Shown here piece by piece: positions 49,291-59,210 of a stretch of 64,000 nt of DNA. The notes beneath the pieces are model-generated. The model did no database searches and was not told where the DNA came from. It saw only the letters and a program-made list of their open reading frames with translations. The first letter of the stretch is position 1; each line of letters begins with the position of its first letter. The position numbers and the translations under genes were made by a program. Origin of the DNA: Thermomonas paludicola (GTDB taxonomy: Bacteria > Pseudomonadota > Gammaproteobacteria > Xanthomonadales > Xanthomonadaceae); contig NZ_CP093311.1 of NCBI RefSeq assembly GCF_024498955.1, positions 1,426,001 through 1,490,000 of the forward strand, in the 5' to 3' direction.

Positions 49291-50322
49291 ATGCCCGAAC
49301 ATTCCGTGCGCTTCCCCGCCGAGTGGGAACCCCAGGCGGCGATCCTGATCGCGTGGCCGCATGCCGACACGGACTGGGCCGAACGCCTGGGCAGCGTCGA
49401 AGAGACCTATATTGCGCTGGTGGCGGCGATCACCCGCTTCCAGCCCGTGCTCATCTGCGTGGCCGACGATGACGTGGAAACCTACGCCGATATTCGCCTG
49501 CGCTCGAACCGGGTGAACATGGAGCGCGTGCGCTTCGTGCCCGCGAGCTACGACGACACCTGGCTGCGCGACAGCGGCCCGATCACGCTGCGCGAGAATG
49601 GCGGCTTCCGCCTGCTGGATTTCCGCTTCACCGCCTGGGGCGGCAAGTTCGAGGCCGGACGCGACGACCGGCTGGTGGAGACGCTGGCCGCGCAGGGGCT
49701 GTTCGGCAACGCGGTCCGCCAGCGCATCGATTTCGCGCTGGAAGGCGGCGCCATCGAAACCGACGGCACTGGCACCCTGCTGACCACCTGGACCTGCCTG
49801 CACGAGCGCCACCCCGAAGCCAGCCGCGAGGAACTCAGCGCGACGCTGTCGGACTGCCTGCATCAGGAGCGGGTGTTGTGGCTCGACCACGGCGCCCTGG
49901 AGGGCGACGACACCGACGCCCATATCGACACCCTCGCCCGCTTCGCGCCGGGCGATGCCATCGTGTTCCAGGCCTGTGACGACGCCACCGATTCGCACCA
50001 TCCGGGGCTCAAGGCGATGGCGGAAGAACTCGCCGCGCTGCGCACCCGCGACGGCAAGCCCTACCGGCTGTTCCCGCTGCCGTGGGCGCAGCCCGTGCTC
50101 GACGAAGGCCGGCGGCTGGCGGCGAGCTACGCCAACTTCCTGATCGTCAACGGCGCGGTGTTGATGCCGGCTTACGGCGACGCGGCCGACAATGCCGCAG
50201 CCGTCGTGCTGGCGCAGGCCTTCCCCGGCCGCGAGATCGTGCAAGTGCCCTGCCGCCCGCTGATCTGGCAGAACGGCAGCCTGCACTGCATCACCATGCA
50301 ATTGCCGGAGGGTCTGGTCTGA
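49291..50322 (+). CDS. aguA: Agmatine deiminase
   Basis: Hydrolyses agmatine to N-carbamoylputrescine and ammonia, 343 aa. The guanidino-group-modifying fold is evident: WPHADTDW, TWLRDSGPI, ALEGGAIETDG, DDTDAHIDTLARF, and the catalytic cysteine in NGSLHCITMQ near the end. The stop overlaps the start of aguB by one nucleotide (TGATG). The two enzymes together turn agmatine into putrescine, the arginine-decarboxylase route to polyamines. Confidence 0.96.
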   Translation: MPEHSVRFPAEWEPQAAILIAWPHADTDWAERLGSVEETYIALVAAITRFQPVLICVADDDVETYADIRLRSNRVNMERVRFVPASYDDTWLRDSGPITLRENGGFRLLDFRFTAWGGKFEAGRDDRLVETLAAQGLFGNAVRQRIDFALEGGAIETDGTGTLLTTWTCLHERHPEASREELSATLSDCLHQERVLWLDHGALEGDDTDAHIDTLARFAPGDAIVFQACDDATDSHHPGLKAMAEELAALRTRDGKPYRLFPLPWAQPVLDEGRRLAASYANFLIVNGAVLMPAYGDAADNAAAVVLAQAFPGREIVQVPCRPLIWQNGSLHCITMQLPEGLV

Positions 50323-51209
50323 TGTCCAGGTACAGCAAGCTTCCCGTCGCGCTGGTGCAGGAGCGCAACCACGGCGACGCTGAGGCCAACCTCGCGGTCA
50401 TCGAATCGCGCGTGGCCGAGGCGGCGCAGTCCGGCGCGAAACTCGTCCTGCTGCAGGAACTGCACAACGGCGCGTATTTCTGCCAGCACGAAGCGGTCTG
50501 CGAATTCGACCTGGCCGAACCGATTCCCGGCCCTTCGACTGCGCGCCTGTCGATGCTGGCAAAACAGCATGGCGTGGTGCTGGTCAGCTCGCTGTTCGAG
50601 AAGCGCGCCGCCGGCCTGTACCACAACACCGCGGTGGTCTTCGATGCCGACGGCAGCATCGCCGGCAAATACCGCAAGATGCACATCCCGGACGACCCCG
50701 GCTTCTACGAGAAGTTCTACTTCACCCCCGGCGACCTTGGTTTCAACCCAATCGACACCAGCGTCGGCAAGCTCGGCGTGCTGGTGTGCTGGGACCAGTG
50801 GTACCCGGAAGCAGCGCGCCTGATGGCGCTGGCTGGCGCCGAACTGCTGCTGTATCCCACCGCCATCGGCTGGGATCCTGACGACGCCCAAGACGAAAAA
50901 ACCCGCCAGCGCGATGCCTGGATCCTGAGCCATCGCGGCCACGCCGTGGCGAACGGATTGCCGGTGCTCAGCTGCAACCGCGTCGGCCACGAAGCGTCGC
51001 CGCTGGGCGCGTCCGGCATCGACTTCTGGGGCAACAGCCACGTGCTGGGGCCGCAGGGCGAGTTCGTCGCCGAGGCCGCCACCGACCCTACCCTGCTGCT
51101 GGCCGAGGTGGACATGCAGCGCAGCGAACACGTGCGGCGGATCTGGCCATTCCTGCGCGACCGCCGCATCGACGCCTACGGCGATTTGGCGAAGCGTTAC
51201 CGTGATTGA
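50322..51209 (+). CDS. aguB: N-carbamoylputrescine amidase
   Basis: Nitrilase-superfamily amidohydrolase, 295 aa. The Glu-Lys-Cys triad is visible: Glu in LLQELHNG, Lys in GKYRKMHIPDD and Cys in VLVCWDQWYPE. It releases putrescine, CO2 and ammonia. The ATG at 50322 overlaps the aguA stop. The next gene (TraB-like) begins 8 nt before this stop, so three genes are tightly coupled. Confidence 0.96.
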   Translation: MSRYSKLPVALVQERNHGDAEANLAVIESRVAEAAQSGAKLVLLQELHNGAYFCQHEAVCEFDLAEPIPGPSTARLSMLAKQHGVVLVSSLFEKRAAGLYHNTAVVFDADGSIAGKYRKMHIPDDPGFYEKFYFTPGDLGFNPIDTSVGKLGVLVCWDQWYPEAARLMALAGAELLLYPTAIGWDPDDAQDEKTRQRDAWILSHRGHAVANGLPVLSCNRVGHEASPLGASGIDFWGNSHVLGPQGEFVAEAATDPTLLLAEVDMQRSEHVRRIWPFLRDRRIDAYGDLAKRYRD

Positions 51210-52416
51210 CCCGTCCACGCCGGCAAGCGCCGGGTACGCGGGCCAACCCGTCGTCGAAGTCGAACGCGACGGCGTCCACTACACCCTGCTCGGCACCGCC
51301 CACGTCTCCAGGACCAGTATCGAGGCGGTGCGCGCCGCGATCGACAGCGGCCGCTTCGATGCGGTGGCGGTGGAGCTGGACGAGCAGCGCCACAAGGCGC
51401 TGACCCAGCCGGATTCACTGGCGCAGCTGGATCTGGTCAAGGTGATCCGCGAGCGCAAGGTCGCCCCGTTCGCCGCCAACCTGGCATTGGCGGCCTACCA
51501 GCGCCGGCTTGCCGAGCAGTTGGGGATCGAGCCCGGCGCCGAATTGAAGACGGCCGCGACCGAAGCCGTGGCGCGCGGCCTGTCGATGCAGCTGATCGAC
51601 CGCGACGTGGGCATCACCTTCCGCCGCATCCTGCAAGGCTTGCGTTGGTGGGATCGGATGAAGCTGATCAGCAGCGTCGGGGCGGGCTTGTTTGCCAGCG
51701 ACGAGGTCTCGGAAGACGACATCGAACGCCTGAAAGAAGGCGACATGCTGGAATCCAGCTTCGGCGATTTTGCGCGCGACACGCCTTCGCTGTACGCCAG
51801 CCTGATCGACGAACGCGACCAGTACATGGCAGCCAAGTTGCGCGAACGCGGCGACGGCGCCAAGCGCGTGCTGGCAGTGATCGGCGCTGGCCACCTGAAA
51901 GGCATGGCGGCCTACCTGGCCGACGACCAGCGCCTGCCGGACGCGGCGACCACCCAGCTCACGCACGTCGCCAAGAAACGCAACATCCCGTGGATCACCC
52001 TGACCTTGATGGCGCTGATTGCCGGCGGCATCGGCTGGGGCTATTTCCACGGCGGCCGCGATCTCGGCCGCGACCTGCTGCTGCAGTGGTTCGCCTGGAC
52101 CGGCGGCCTGGCGGCACTGGGTGCGCTGCTGGCGCGCGGGCATGTACTCAGCATTCTTGCCGCCGCGGTTGCCGCGCCGCTGAAGCCGTTCCGGCCAGGC
52201 TTGCCGCCGGGCATGTTCAGCGCGCTGGCGGAAGTCCACCTGCGCAAGCCCGCCTATCCGGACTTCCTGGCGCTGCGCGACGACGCGCAGACGCTGGGTG
52301 GCTGGTACCGCAATCGCGTGTGCCGGGTGGTGCTGGTGTTCCTGCTGACCAACCTCGGCAGCGCGGTGGGCGTGTGGATCTCCGGCGCCGCCATCCTCGG
52401 CAAGCTGATGCATTGA
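51202..52416 (+). CDS. TraB/PrgY-family membrane protein
   Basis: 404 aa. The N-terminal domain has the family motif LLGTAHVS, a conserved VAVELDEQR, and the second conserved block VLAVIGAGHLKGM. The C-terminal third carries three to four membrane segments. Enterococcal relatives block pheromone signalling and TIKI relatives are proteases, but the function of bacterial chromosomal members is unknown. Translation starts at GTG 51202, overlapping aguB by 8 nt, which places it in the polyamine operon; whether it takes part in that pathway is unknown. Confidence 0.87.
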   Translation: MIDPSTPASAGYAGQPVVEVERDGVHYTLLGTAHVSRTSIEAVRAAIDSGRFDAVAVELDEQRHKALTQPDSLAQLDLVKVIRERKVAPFAANLALAAYQRRLAEQLGIEPGAELKTAATEAVARGLSMQLIDRDVGITFRRILQGLRWWDRMKLISSVGAGLFASDEVSEDDIERLKEGDMLESSFGDFARDTPSLYASLIDERDQYMAAKLRERGDGAKRVLAVIGAGHLKGMAAYLADDQRLPDAATTQLTHVAKKRNIPWITLTLMALIAGGIGWGYFHGGRDLGRDLLLQWFAWTGGLAALGALLARGHVLSILAAAVAAPLKPFRPGLPPGMFSALAEVHLRKPAYPDFLALRDDAQTLGGWYRNRVCRVVLVFLLTNLGSAVGVWISGAAILGKLMH

Positions 52417-52467
52417 CCGGGATGCCGGCGCTGCGCCATCTTCTGGCATCGCCCCTACCCTGCTGCC

Positions 52468-53205
52468 ATGCACCCGCTGATCTGCCGACTGGATGATGCG
52501 CCCGAGGCGCCGTTCCCCGCCGTGGAACAGGCGCTGACCGATCCCGACGGACTGCTGGCGGTGGGCGGCGACCTGTCGCCCACGCGCTTTCTCACTGCCT
52601 ATCGCAACGGCATTTTTCCGTGGTTTTCCGACGGCCAGCCGATCCTGTGGTGGAGCCCGGCGCAGCGGGCGGTCTTCCGCACCGACGGGGTGCACCTGCC
52701 GGATCGGCTGCGCCGACGGCTGCGCAACAGCGGCTGGCACGTGCGCGCGGACACCGCCTTCGCGCGCGTGGTTGCCGGCTGCGCCGCGCCCCGTGCCGGG
52801 CACGCGGGCGGCACGTGGATCACTGCGGGGATGCGCGCGGCATATCGGGAACTGCACCAGCTTGGCCATGCCCACAGCATCGAGGTATTCGACGGCGAAC
52901 GCCTGATCGGCGGTCTGCTGGGGCTGTCGTTCGGGCACGTATTTTGCGGCGACAGCATGTATTCCGCCGAATCCGGCGCGTCGTCACTTGCGCTGGCGAT
53001 CCTGGCCCGGCGCCTGCGGGACTGGGGCTGGCCGCTGATCGACGCGCAAATCCCGAATCCGCACACACGACGGCTGGGCGTGGCGTGCTGGAGTCGGGAC
53101 GACTACCAGGCGGCGCTGGCCGACCTGCGCGACCTGCCTGCGGAAGCCGGCAGTTGGACGCAGCGCTTCGGCACGTGGCCGGCCAGCGGGCTGGAGCGCA
53201 GCTGA
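52468..53205 (+). CDS. aat: Leucyl/phenylalanyl-tRNA-protein transferase
   Basis: Adds Leu or Phe to proteins with N-terminal Lys or Arg, creating a degradation signal for ClpS-ClpAP, 245 aa. Family motifs are present: DGLLAVGGDLSPTRFLTAYR, GIFPWFSDGQPILWWSP, and GLSFGHVFCGDSMYS. Upstream of infA, an order related to that of E. coli. No tRNA-Ser gene is found between aat and infA. Confidence 0.96.
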   Translation: MHPLICRLDDAPEAPFPAVEQALTDPDGLLAVGGDLSPTRFLTAYRNGIFPWFSDGQPILWWSPAQRAVFRTDGVHLPDRLRRRLRNSGWHVRADTAFARVVAGCAAPRAGHAGGTWITAGMRAAYRELHQLGHAHSIEVFDGERLIGGLLGLSFGHVFCGDSMYSAESGASSLALAILARRLRDWGWPLIDAQIPNPHTRRLGVACWSRDDYQAALADLRDLPAEAGSWTQRFGTWPASGLERS

Positions 53206-53282
53206 CCCCTTCAGACCCGGCCATTTCCGGATGCAGCAGGAAGGCCAGGGCCACGCCCTGCACTGTTGATTTAACGGGTTTT

Positions 53283-53311
53283 TTGCGAATGCCAGGCTTC
53301 CGTGGCATAAT
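53283..53311 (+). promoter_or_regulatory. Promoter of infA
   Basis: TTGCGA (53283-53288), a 17-bp spacer and CATAAT (53306-53311). The predicted leader is about 45 nt. Confidence 0.6.
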
Positions 53312-53361
53312 TCCGGACTTTCGGGCCTAGCGCCCGGCTACAACGGCACAAGTCAGGACCC

Positions 53362-53580
53362 ATGGCGAAAGACGACGTCATCGAATTCGAAGGTACGATC
53401 TCCGAAACCCTTCCGAACACCATGTTTCGGGTGAAACTGGAGAACGGCCACGAAATCATCGCCCACATCTCCGGCCGCATGCGCAAGAACTACATCCGCA
53501 TCCTCACCGGCGACCGGGTCAAGATCGAAATGACCCCCTACGATCTGACCAAGGGTCGAATTACCTATCGCCATCGTTGA
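53362..53580 (+). CDS. infA: Translation initiation factor IF-1
   Basis: 72 aa, the standard length. The OB-fold sequence is fully conserved: [33 protein letters not shown] and [18 protein letters not shown]. It has its own promoter and an intrinsic terminator. Confidence 0.98.
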   Translation: MAKDDVIEFEGTISETLPNTMFRVKLENGHEIIAHISGRMRKNYIRILTGDRVKIEMTPYDLTKGRITYRHR

Positions 53581-53626
53581 CTCGATGGCCATTGCCGTGG
53601 CACACGCCCGGCAGCCGTGAGCAAAG

Positions 53627-53646
53627 CGCCCCTGCCGGGGCGTTTT
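53627..53646 (+). terminator. Rho-independent terminator of infA
   Basis: CGCCCC-TGCC-GGGGCG stem followed by TTTTCCGTTTT, 46 nt after the stop. Confidence 0.85.
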
Positions 53647-53731
53647 CCGTTTTCGCGCCTGCGTTGACCTGCATCATGGGGATCACGCCACGGGCAGGCA
53701 CAGACTGCGGTCATCCGATCAGGAGCCCGCC

Positions 53732-54682
53732 ATGTCCACCCGCTACCCCACCGTGTCCACCAACATCCTCGACGCCATCGGCGACACCCCGCTGCTGGAG
53801 ATCGACGGCGTCTTTGCCAAATGCGAGTTCCTCAACCCGTCGGGCTCGATAAAGGCGCGCATCGCGCACTACATCGTCGAACGCGCGGAACAGGCCGGCC
53901 TGCTCAAGCCCGGCGACACCATCGTGGAAGCCACCAGCGGCAATACCGGCAATGCGTTCTCGATGGTGGCCGCGGTCAAGGGTTACCGCATGCTGGTGGT
54001 GATGCCCGAAGGGCTGTCCAGCGAGCGCGTCGCCATTTCCCGCGCCTACGGCGCCGAGGTGCTGTTCTGCGGCAACTTCCACGTCAATGCCGCGCTGGAG
54101 CGGGCACGCGAGCTTGGCCGCCAGCCCGGCTTCTTCTTCCCGGGCCAGTTCGAAAACGAATGGAACGTGGATGAAAACCGCGAGCTGCTGGGCCCGGAAA
54201 TACTGGCGCAGCTTCCCGCCGGCTGCGTCCCCGACGCCTTCGTGCATGGCGTGGGCACTGGCGGCACGCTGATCGGCGTTGGCCAGGCATTGCGCGCAGC
54301 CAATCCCGACGTCCGCCTGTTCGCGATGGAACCGTCCGAATCGCGCACCATCCTGTGCGGCGAAGTGGCGCTGCACCAGATCGAGGGCATTTCCGACGGC
54401 TTCATCCCCGGCATCTTCGCCCGCCACAGCGCGCTGGTGGGCGGCACCATCAACGTCTCCAGCGAGGATGCCGTGGAAGAAATGCGCAAACTGGCGAGGA
54501 CGCGCGGCCTGCTGTGCGGCCCCAGCTCAGGCGCGCACCTGCTGGCTGCGCAGCGCATCCGCCAGCAATTCCCGGAATTGAAAACCGTGGTCACCATCCT
54601 CGACGATGAAGGCGAAAAGTATCTGCACGACTTCTACATGCCGCCCGCAGCCGGCACCGGCACGCCATTGCCATTTCACTGA
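53732..54682 (+). CDS. PLP-dependent cysteine synthase family protein
   Basis: 316 aa, fold type II. The PLP-binding Lys41 is in NPSGSIKAR, the phosphate-binding loop is SGNTGN, and the glycine loop GVGTGGTLIG is present. Reaction is probably O-acetylserine sulfhydrylase or a related beta-replacement. The sequence is shorter and more diverged than CysK/CysM, and the asparagine loop lacks the usual TSGNTG prefix variation of CysK, so a specialised role, such as cystathionine or cyanide metabolism, cannot be excluded. Stand-alone gene. Confidence 0.85.
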   Translation: MSTRYPTVSTNILDAIGDTPLLEIDGVFAKCEFLNPSGSIKARIAHYIVERAEQAGLLKPGDTIVEATSGNTGNAFSMVAAVKGYRMLVVMPEGLSSERVAISRAYGAEVLFCGNFHVNAALERARELGRQPGFFFPGQFENEWNVDENRELLGPEILAQLPAGCVPDAFVHGVGTGGTLIGVGQALRAANPDVRLFAMEPSESRTILCGEVALHQIEGISDGFIPGIFARHSALVGGTINVSSEDAVEEMRKLARTRGLLCGPSSGAHLLAAQRIRQQFPELKTVVTILDDEGEKYLHDFYMPPAAGTGTPLPFH

Positions 54683-54832
54683 GCGGCATGGGCGTTGGAT
54701 GAGCGCCGCCCCATGGCGCGCAGGCCGTTCGAACCGGTTGCGAATGGGCTGCGCGTCTAGTATGAAGTTCAACGCAAGGGGATTGCCCTCGCGTCAGGCT
54801 GTCCAGCGCTTCACTCCTCGAAGGGACAACAC

Positions 54833-57800
54833 GTGCTGCACACCCGGTCGCGCGCATCGATGATTCATCGGCTGTCCCTGAGCATCTGGGGCCTGTTCCT
54901 GGCCCTGCTCCTGCTGCTTGCCGCTGCCGGCTATGTGGCCATGCGGGTGGCCGCCGACAAGATCGTGCCGATGCTGGCGCAGCACACCGTCGAATTGCGC
55001 GCCAACGCCAGCGAAGGCCTGTTTCCGCAGGCCGAGCGCAGCGTGGCGCGGCTGCAGCATGAACTGCTTTGGCGGCTTGCCCGCACCGACCATGAGGCCA
55101 CGCTGGCGCGTTTCGACACCCTGTTTGCACGCAGCCCGGACGGCCTGTGGCGGCTGCGCCCGGAACTGGTGAATGCGGAAAGCGCGCCCACGCTGTACCT
55201 GCACCAGACACCGCAGGGCCTGAGCGAATCCGTCCGGCTGCGCGCGGTGGTGGCCTATGACCTGCTGCGCGAACAGGGGCCTGCGCTGGCGCCACCGTTT
55301 TTTTCCGTCTACATGGATTTCGTGGAAGACGGGCTGATGGTGTATTCCCCCGGCATCGACTGGGGCAACGGCGCGGACGCCAGCGCCACCAACACCGGCT
55401 ACCCCACCATGCAAGGCTCCGAGCCACGCCGCAACCCGCTGCGCAAGGTGTTCTGGACGCCCGTGTATCTGGACAAACAGGCCAACACCTGGATGGTGTC
55501 GGTCATCAAACCGCTGGATTGGCAAGGCCAGTGGGTGGGTACCGTGGGGCACGACGTCTCGATCCAGACCCTGCTCGACAAGGTGTCTGCAAGCAGCGAC
55601 GACACCGCCACCCAGCTCATCCTCAGCGCAACTGGCGACCTGATCGCCCATCCGCAGCTGCGTCAGCGCATCGCCGCTGCCAACGGCCAGCTGAAGGTTT
55701 CGACGCTCAACGATCCGCTGCTGACGCAAGTGCATCGGATGATCGAGCGCAGCGGCGCCGACAAAGGCGCGGGACGCACGCCCGACGGCAGCCAATGGGT
55801 GGCGTGGGCGAAGATCCAGGGACCGGGCTGGTATCAGGTGCTCCTGTTGCCGCAGGCGCGGGTCAACCTGTTGCTGGCATGGGGCCTGGCCGCCTTGTTC
55901 GGCCTGGGTGCGCTGGGCCTGCTGCCCGCGCTCTGGCTGCTGCGGCGGCGGGTGCGTTCGCTGGTTGCGCAACCGCTGCAGCGGCTGACCAAGGCGGTGG
56001 ATGAGCTTGGCCAAGGCGGCGAACCCCAACCCATCGCGATGGCGAGCGACGACGAACTTGGCCATCTGGCCGAAGCGTTCGACGCAATGGTGGAGGAACT
56101 GGTGCAGAAGCGGGCCATGCAGTTCGCCCATGCGCGGGCGTTGCAGACCGAGGTGGATGAGCGCCGCCGCTTCATGACCCGTCTGGAAGAAGAGCGCGCG
56201 CGCCTGTTGGCGCTGCTGGGTGCAATGAAGCTGAGCGTCCTGCTGGTCGGCAGCAACGACCAGGTGATCTATTGCAATGCCGCCTTCCTCGCCATGTGGG
56301 GAATCCCCGAAGGCACCACGCTTGTGGGGCGGACGACCCTGGAGGGGCTGGAATCCGCGAAACACCTGATGCAGGACCCGGAGCTGGTTGCGGAACAGCG
56401 CATCAACTCCGTCGCCAACAGGGACAAGCCTCTCCAGCTGGAAATCCGCCTGCGCGACGGCCGCATCATCACCCATCATTCGCACCCGGTACACGACGCG
56501 CACGGCCACTACATCGGCCGGCTCTGGGTGCAGGAGGACGTGACCCATGAACGTGAAGTCGCCGCACAGTTGGTGCGCCTGGCCGAACACGACGCCCTGA
56601 CCGACCTGTACAACCGGCGTCGCTTCGAAGACGAGCTGTCGCGCTTCTTCCACGATGCCGAACGCACCCCCAGTCAGGCGGCGCTGCTGTTCTTCGACCT
56701 CGACGAATTCAAATACATCAACGACACCTTCGGGCACCGCGCGGGCGATACGGTACTCAATCAAGTGGCCATCGAGGCGCGCCCACTGGTGCGGGATACC
56801 GACACCCTGTTCCGCCTCGGTGGCGACGAATTCGCCGTATTCATGCCCCACGCCACCCTGGACGATGCCCAACATCTCGCCGATCGCATCGTGCGCAACA
56901 TCGCGCAGACGCCACAGACCGTGCAGGCGCAGAGCATGCGCCTCACCACCAGCCTGGGCATCGCCCACTTCCCCAGCCACGCCAACAACGCGGAAGAGTT
57001 GGTCGCCCATGCGGACACGGCGATGTACATGGCCAAACATGCCGGCAAGAACCGCTGGAGCATCTACCATCCGGACCGGGACCTTTCCAGGGAAATGGCA
57101 AGCCGCCTGGCGTGGAACGACCGCATCGCGCGGGCGCTCGACAACAATCTGCTGCGCCTGCACTTCCAGGGCGTCTATCACACCGGGAACGGCCACCTGG
57201 CGCACCTGGAAGCCCTGATCCGGATGGAAGACGAAGCCAACCCAGGGCAGCTGATCATGCCCGCGCAATTCATCGGCCAAGCGGAAAAGAGCGGCAAGAT
57301 CCTGGACATCGATCGCTGGGTGATTCACGAGAGCATCCGCCTGCTGGCCGTACACCCGCACCTGCCCGGCATCGCCATCAATATCTCGGGTCGCTCGTTC
57401 GACGATCCCGACCTGCCCGGCTTCATCAGCAGCCAACTGCAGGAGCAGCACGTTGCAGCCAGGCGCCTGCTGGTCGAGCTGACCGAAACCGCGGCGGTGT
57501 CCGACATGGGCGATGCCGCGCGCTTCATCGCCGCATTGCGCCGCACCGGCTGCAGCATCTGCCTGGACGATTTCGGCACCGGCTTCTCGTCCTTTGCCTA
57601 CCTCAAGCACCTGAAGGCCGACGTACTCAAGATCGACGGCATGTTCATCCGCGACCTGCCGCTGGAAATCGACAACCAGGTCTTCGTGCGCGCGATCATC
57701 GAAGTGGCGCACGGCATGGGCAAGCAGACCGTGGCCGAGTTCGTGGAAGACGGCAGAACCCTGTTGATGCTGCGCGAAATGGGCGTGGACATGGTGCAGG

Positions 57801-57871
57801 GTTACCACATGGACAAACCCAAGGCCGACCATCCGGCGCTGCGCCACCCATCGGCAGGACAGCGACACTGA
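54833..57871 (+). CDS. Sensor protein with Cache, HAMP, PAS, GGDEF and EAL domains
   Basis: 1012 aa c-di-GMP enzyme. A membrane segment (about 12-34), a periplasmic Cache-like sensor (to about 340), a second membrane segment and HAMP (about 345-410), a PAS domain (about 455-570), a GGDEF domain with intact RLGGDEFAVF, and an EAL domain. EAL catalytic motifs are intact: LEALIRM, INISGRSF, ELTETA, DDFGTGFSS, KIDGMFI and QGYHMDKP. Both synthesis and hydrolysis are therefore possible. The GTG at 54833 is chosen because GAAGGG precedes it; the ATG at 54860 has no such site and would cut into the membrane helix. Confidence 0.94.
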   Translation: MLHTRSRASMIHRLSLSIWGLFLALLLLLAAAGYVAMRVAADKIVPMLAQHTVELRANASEGLFPQAERSVARLQHELLWRLARTDHEATLARFDTLFARSPDGLWRLRPELVNAESAPTLYLHQTPQGLSESVRLRAVVAYDLLREQGPALAPPFFSVYMDFVEDGLMVYSPGIDWGNGADASATNTGYPTMQGSEPRRNPLRKVFWTPVYLDKQANTWMVSVIKPLDWQGQWVGTVGHDVSIQTLLDKVSASSDDTATQLILSATGDLIAHPQLRQRIAAANGQLKVSTLNDPLLTQVHRMIERSGADKGAGRTPDGSQWVAWAKIQGPGWYQVLLLPQARVNLLLAWGLAALFGLGALGLLPALWLLRRRVRSLVAQPLQRLTKAVDELGQGGEPQPIAMASDDELGHLAEAFDAMVEELVQKRAMQFAHARALQTEVDERRRFMTRLEEERARLLALLGAMKLSVLLVGSNDQVIYCNAAFLAMWGIPEGTTLVGRTTLEGLESAKHLMQDPELVAEQRINSVANRDKPLQLEIRLRDGRIITHHSHPVHDAHGHYIGRLWVQEDVTHEREVAAQLVRLAEHDALTDLYNRRRFEDELSRFFHDAERTPSQAALLFFDLDEFKYINDTFGHRAGDTVLNQVAIEARPLVRDTDTLFRLGGDEFAVFMPHATLDDAQHLADRIVRNIAQTPQTVQAQSMRLTTSLGIAHFPSHANNAEELVAHADTAMYMAKHAGKNRWSIYHPDRDLSREMASRLAWNDRIARALDNNLLRLHFQGVYHTGNGHLAHLEALIRMEDEANPGQLIMPAQFIGQAEKSGKILDIDRWVIHESIRLLAVHPHLPGIAINISGRSFDDPDLPGFISSQLQEQHVAARRLLVELTETAAVSDMGDAARFIAALRRTGCSICLDDFGTGFSSFAYLKHLKADVLKIDGMFIRDLPLEIDNQVFVRAIIEVAHGMGKQTVAEFVEDGRTLLMLREMGVDMVQGYHMDKPKADHPALRHPSAGQRH

Positions 57872-58029
57872 TTGCACGGACAGGCACGGGCAGTGACTGC
57901 CTGCGTGTCGTGCCGCAGCGCTGCGACGCCTCCGTTCAAGACATTCACGAAACCCATTGGCCGCTGAATTGGAATTCGTGAAAATTCCGGATTCTTGCGT
58001 TCCTACACGCGCCCTGCACACGCGCCGCA

Positions 58030-59136
58030 TCAATCTCGATGCACGCCCGTTGCGCGGGCCATTTCGCCTTGACAGGCTGCTAGGCAATCGCATTCCGTGC
58101 AGGCATCAGCGACAAACCGATTCGGCTTGCCGAGTGCCCAGTCGATGGCGTCACCCAACCGGGCAAGCGCGTCACGGCTTTCCGGCAGATAGTCTCCATA
58201 GGCGTGGAATTCGTGGTTCATGTGTGTCCAGACGTCCAGGCGCACCTGGCCACCTTGCCCAGCGACCGTTTTCGCAAAGTCACGGATCATGTCGACGAGG
58301 ATTTCCTTGCCACCTGCCTGCAAGTAGATAGGCCCTAGACCGGTGAAGTCTTGGCAGATTGGCGACAATTCGGCATCGCTCAGGGGCTGGCCACCCTTGA
58401 GCCACGCGGCGAACTGGAGGGTCATGTAGCCCTGAACAAGGTCGTAGGGGTCATTTCCGAACTGGCTCTCGCCCCGTCGCCCGACATCGGTCCACGGGCT
58501 GAGACCAAGCGTCAGGGCTGGTTTCGGCAAACCAGCCTGGTGCGCTCCGATCAAGGTCATCAAGGCCAGGTGACCGCCGGCCGAATCTCCGCAGAGTACG
58601 ATGGCTCCCGGATCAATGCCCCGTTCAAGCAGATGGCGGTAGGCCGCCAATCCATCCTCAAGTTGTGCGGGATGCGAGTGCTCGGGCGTCAATCGATAGT
58701 CCGGGGCGAATACCGCGACGCCCAGGGTATGGGCAAGGCAGGCGACGAAATGATGTGAGACACCGGCATAGAAGGTGTATCCGCCGCCATGGAAATGCAG
58801 GAGCGTTGCGTCACGGCAGCGAACCTTGGGCAGGAACCAGTGGCCACGCGGCTCGTCCGGGCCGGTTGGCCGAACCTCGACATCGGGATAGGTGTCGAGC
58901 AACGCATAGACGCTGTCGAAGTAGGCTCGACTGGCCGCGATATTGTCGCTCAGGCGAAAAGCATGGTTGAACTGGGCACGGAAATACAATGTTCCGTATT
59001 CGACCAGAATGGGCCATTCCGCAACCAGCGGCCGGCCAAGCACCCGCCGGACCAGCACACTCGCTGCGACCCTTCCTGAAATCGCCATGCTGCGCAGCTT
59101 GTGCGAAAAGCGGCCCTGAATTATCGTTTTCTTCAT
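58030..59136 (-). CDS. Alpha/beta-hydrolase, hormone-sensitive lipase family
   Basis: 368 aa esterase. The oxyanion motif HGGG is in LHFHGGGYTFY, the nucleophile in GDSAGGH, an acid in the region after YLQAGGKEILVDM, and the histidine in MNHEFHAYG. The amino terminus is basic without a signal peptide. The C-terminal tail has three cysteines (ADACTECDCLAAC), unusual for the family. It is divergent from an AraC regulator (74 nt between starts), which probably controls it. Substrate unknown; short-chain esters are typical. Confidence 0.88.
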   Translation of the reverse strand: MKKTIIQGRFSHKLRSMAISGRVAASVLVRRVLGRPLVAEWPILVEYGTLYFRAQFNHAFRLSDNIAASRAYFDSVYALLDTYPDVEVRPTGPDEPRGHWFLPKVRCRDATLLHFHGGGYTFYAGVSHHFVACLAHTLGVAVFAPDYRLTPEHSHPAQLEDGLAAYRHLLERGIDPGAIVLCGDSAGGHLALMTLIGAHQAGLPKPALTLGLSPWTDVGRRGESQFGNDPYDLVQGYMTLQFAAWLKGGQPLSDAELSPICQDFTGLGPIYLQAGGKEILVDMIRDFAKTVAGQGGQVRLDVWTHMNHEFHAYGDYLPESRDALARLGDAIDWALGKPNRFVADACTECDCLAACQGEMARATGVHRD

Positions 59137-59210
59137 CTCGCGCTCCAGCGTTAAACTGTCGCGATGATGCCAACGACGGTTTTTTGCCGCTAGAACGGAA
59201 ACGACATCGA

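Noticed and set aside
53206..53361. tRNA-Ser gene between aat and infA, as near E. coli infA
   Set aside because: No cloverleaf could be drawn in this 156-bp gap.
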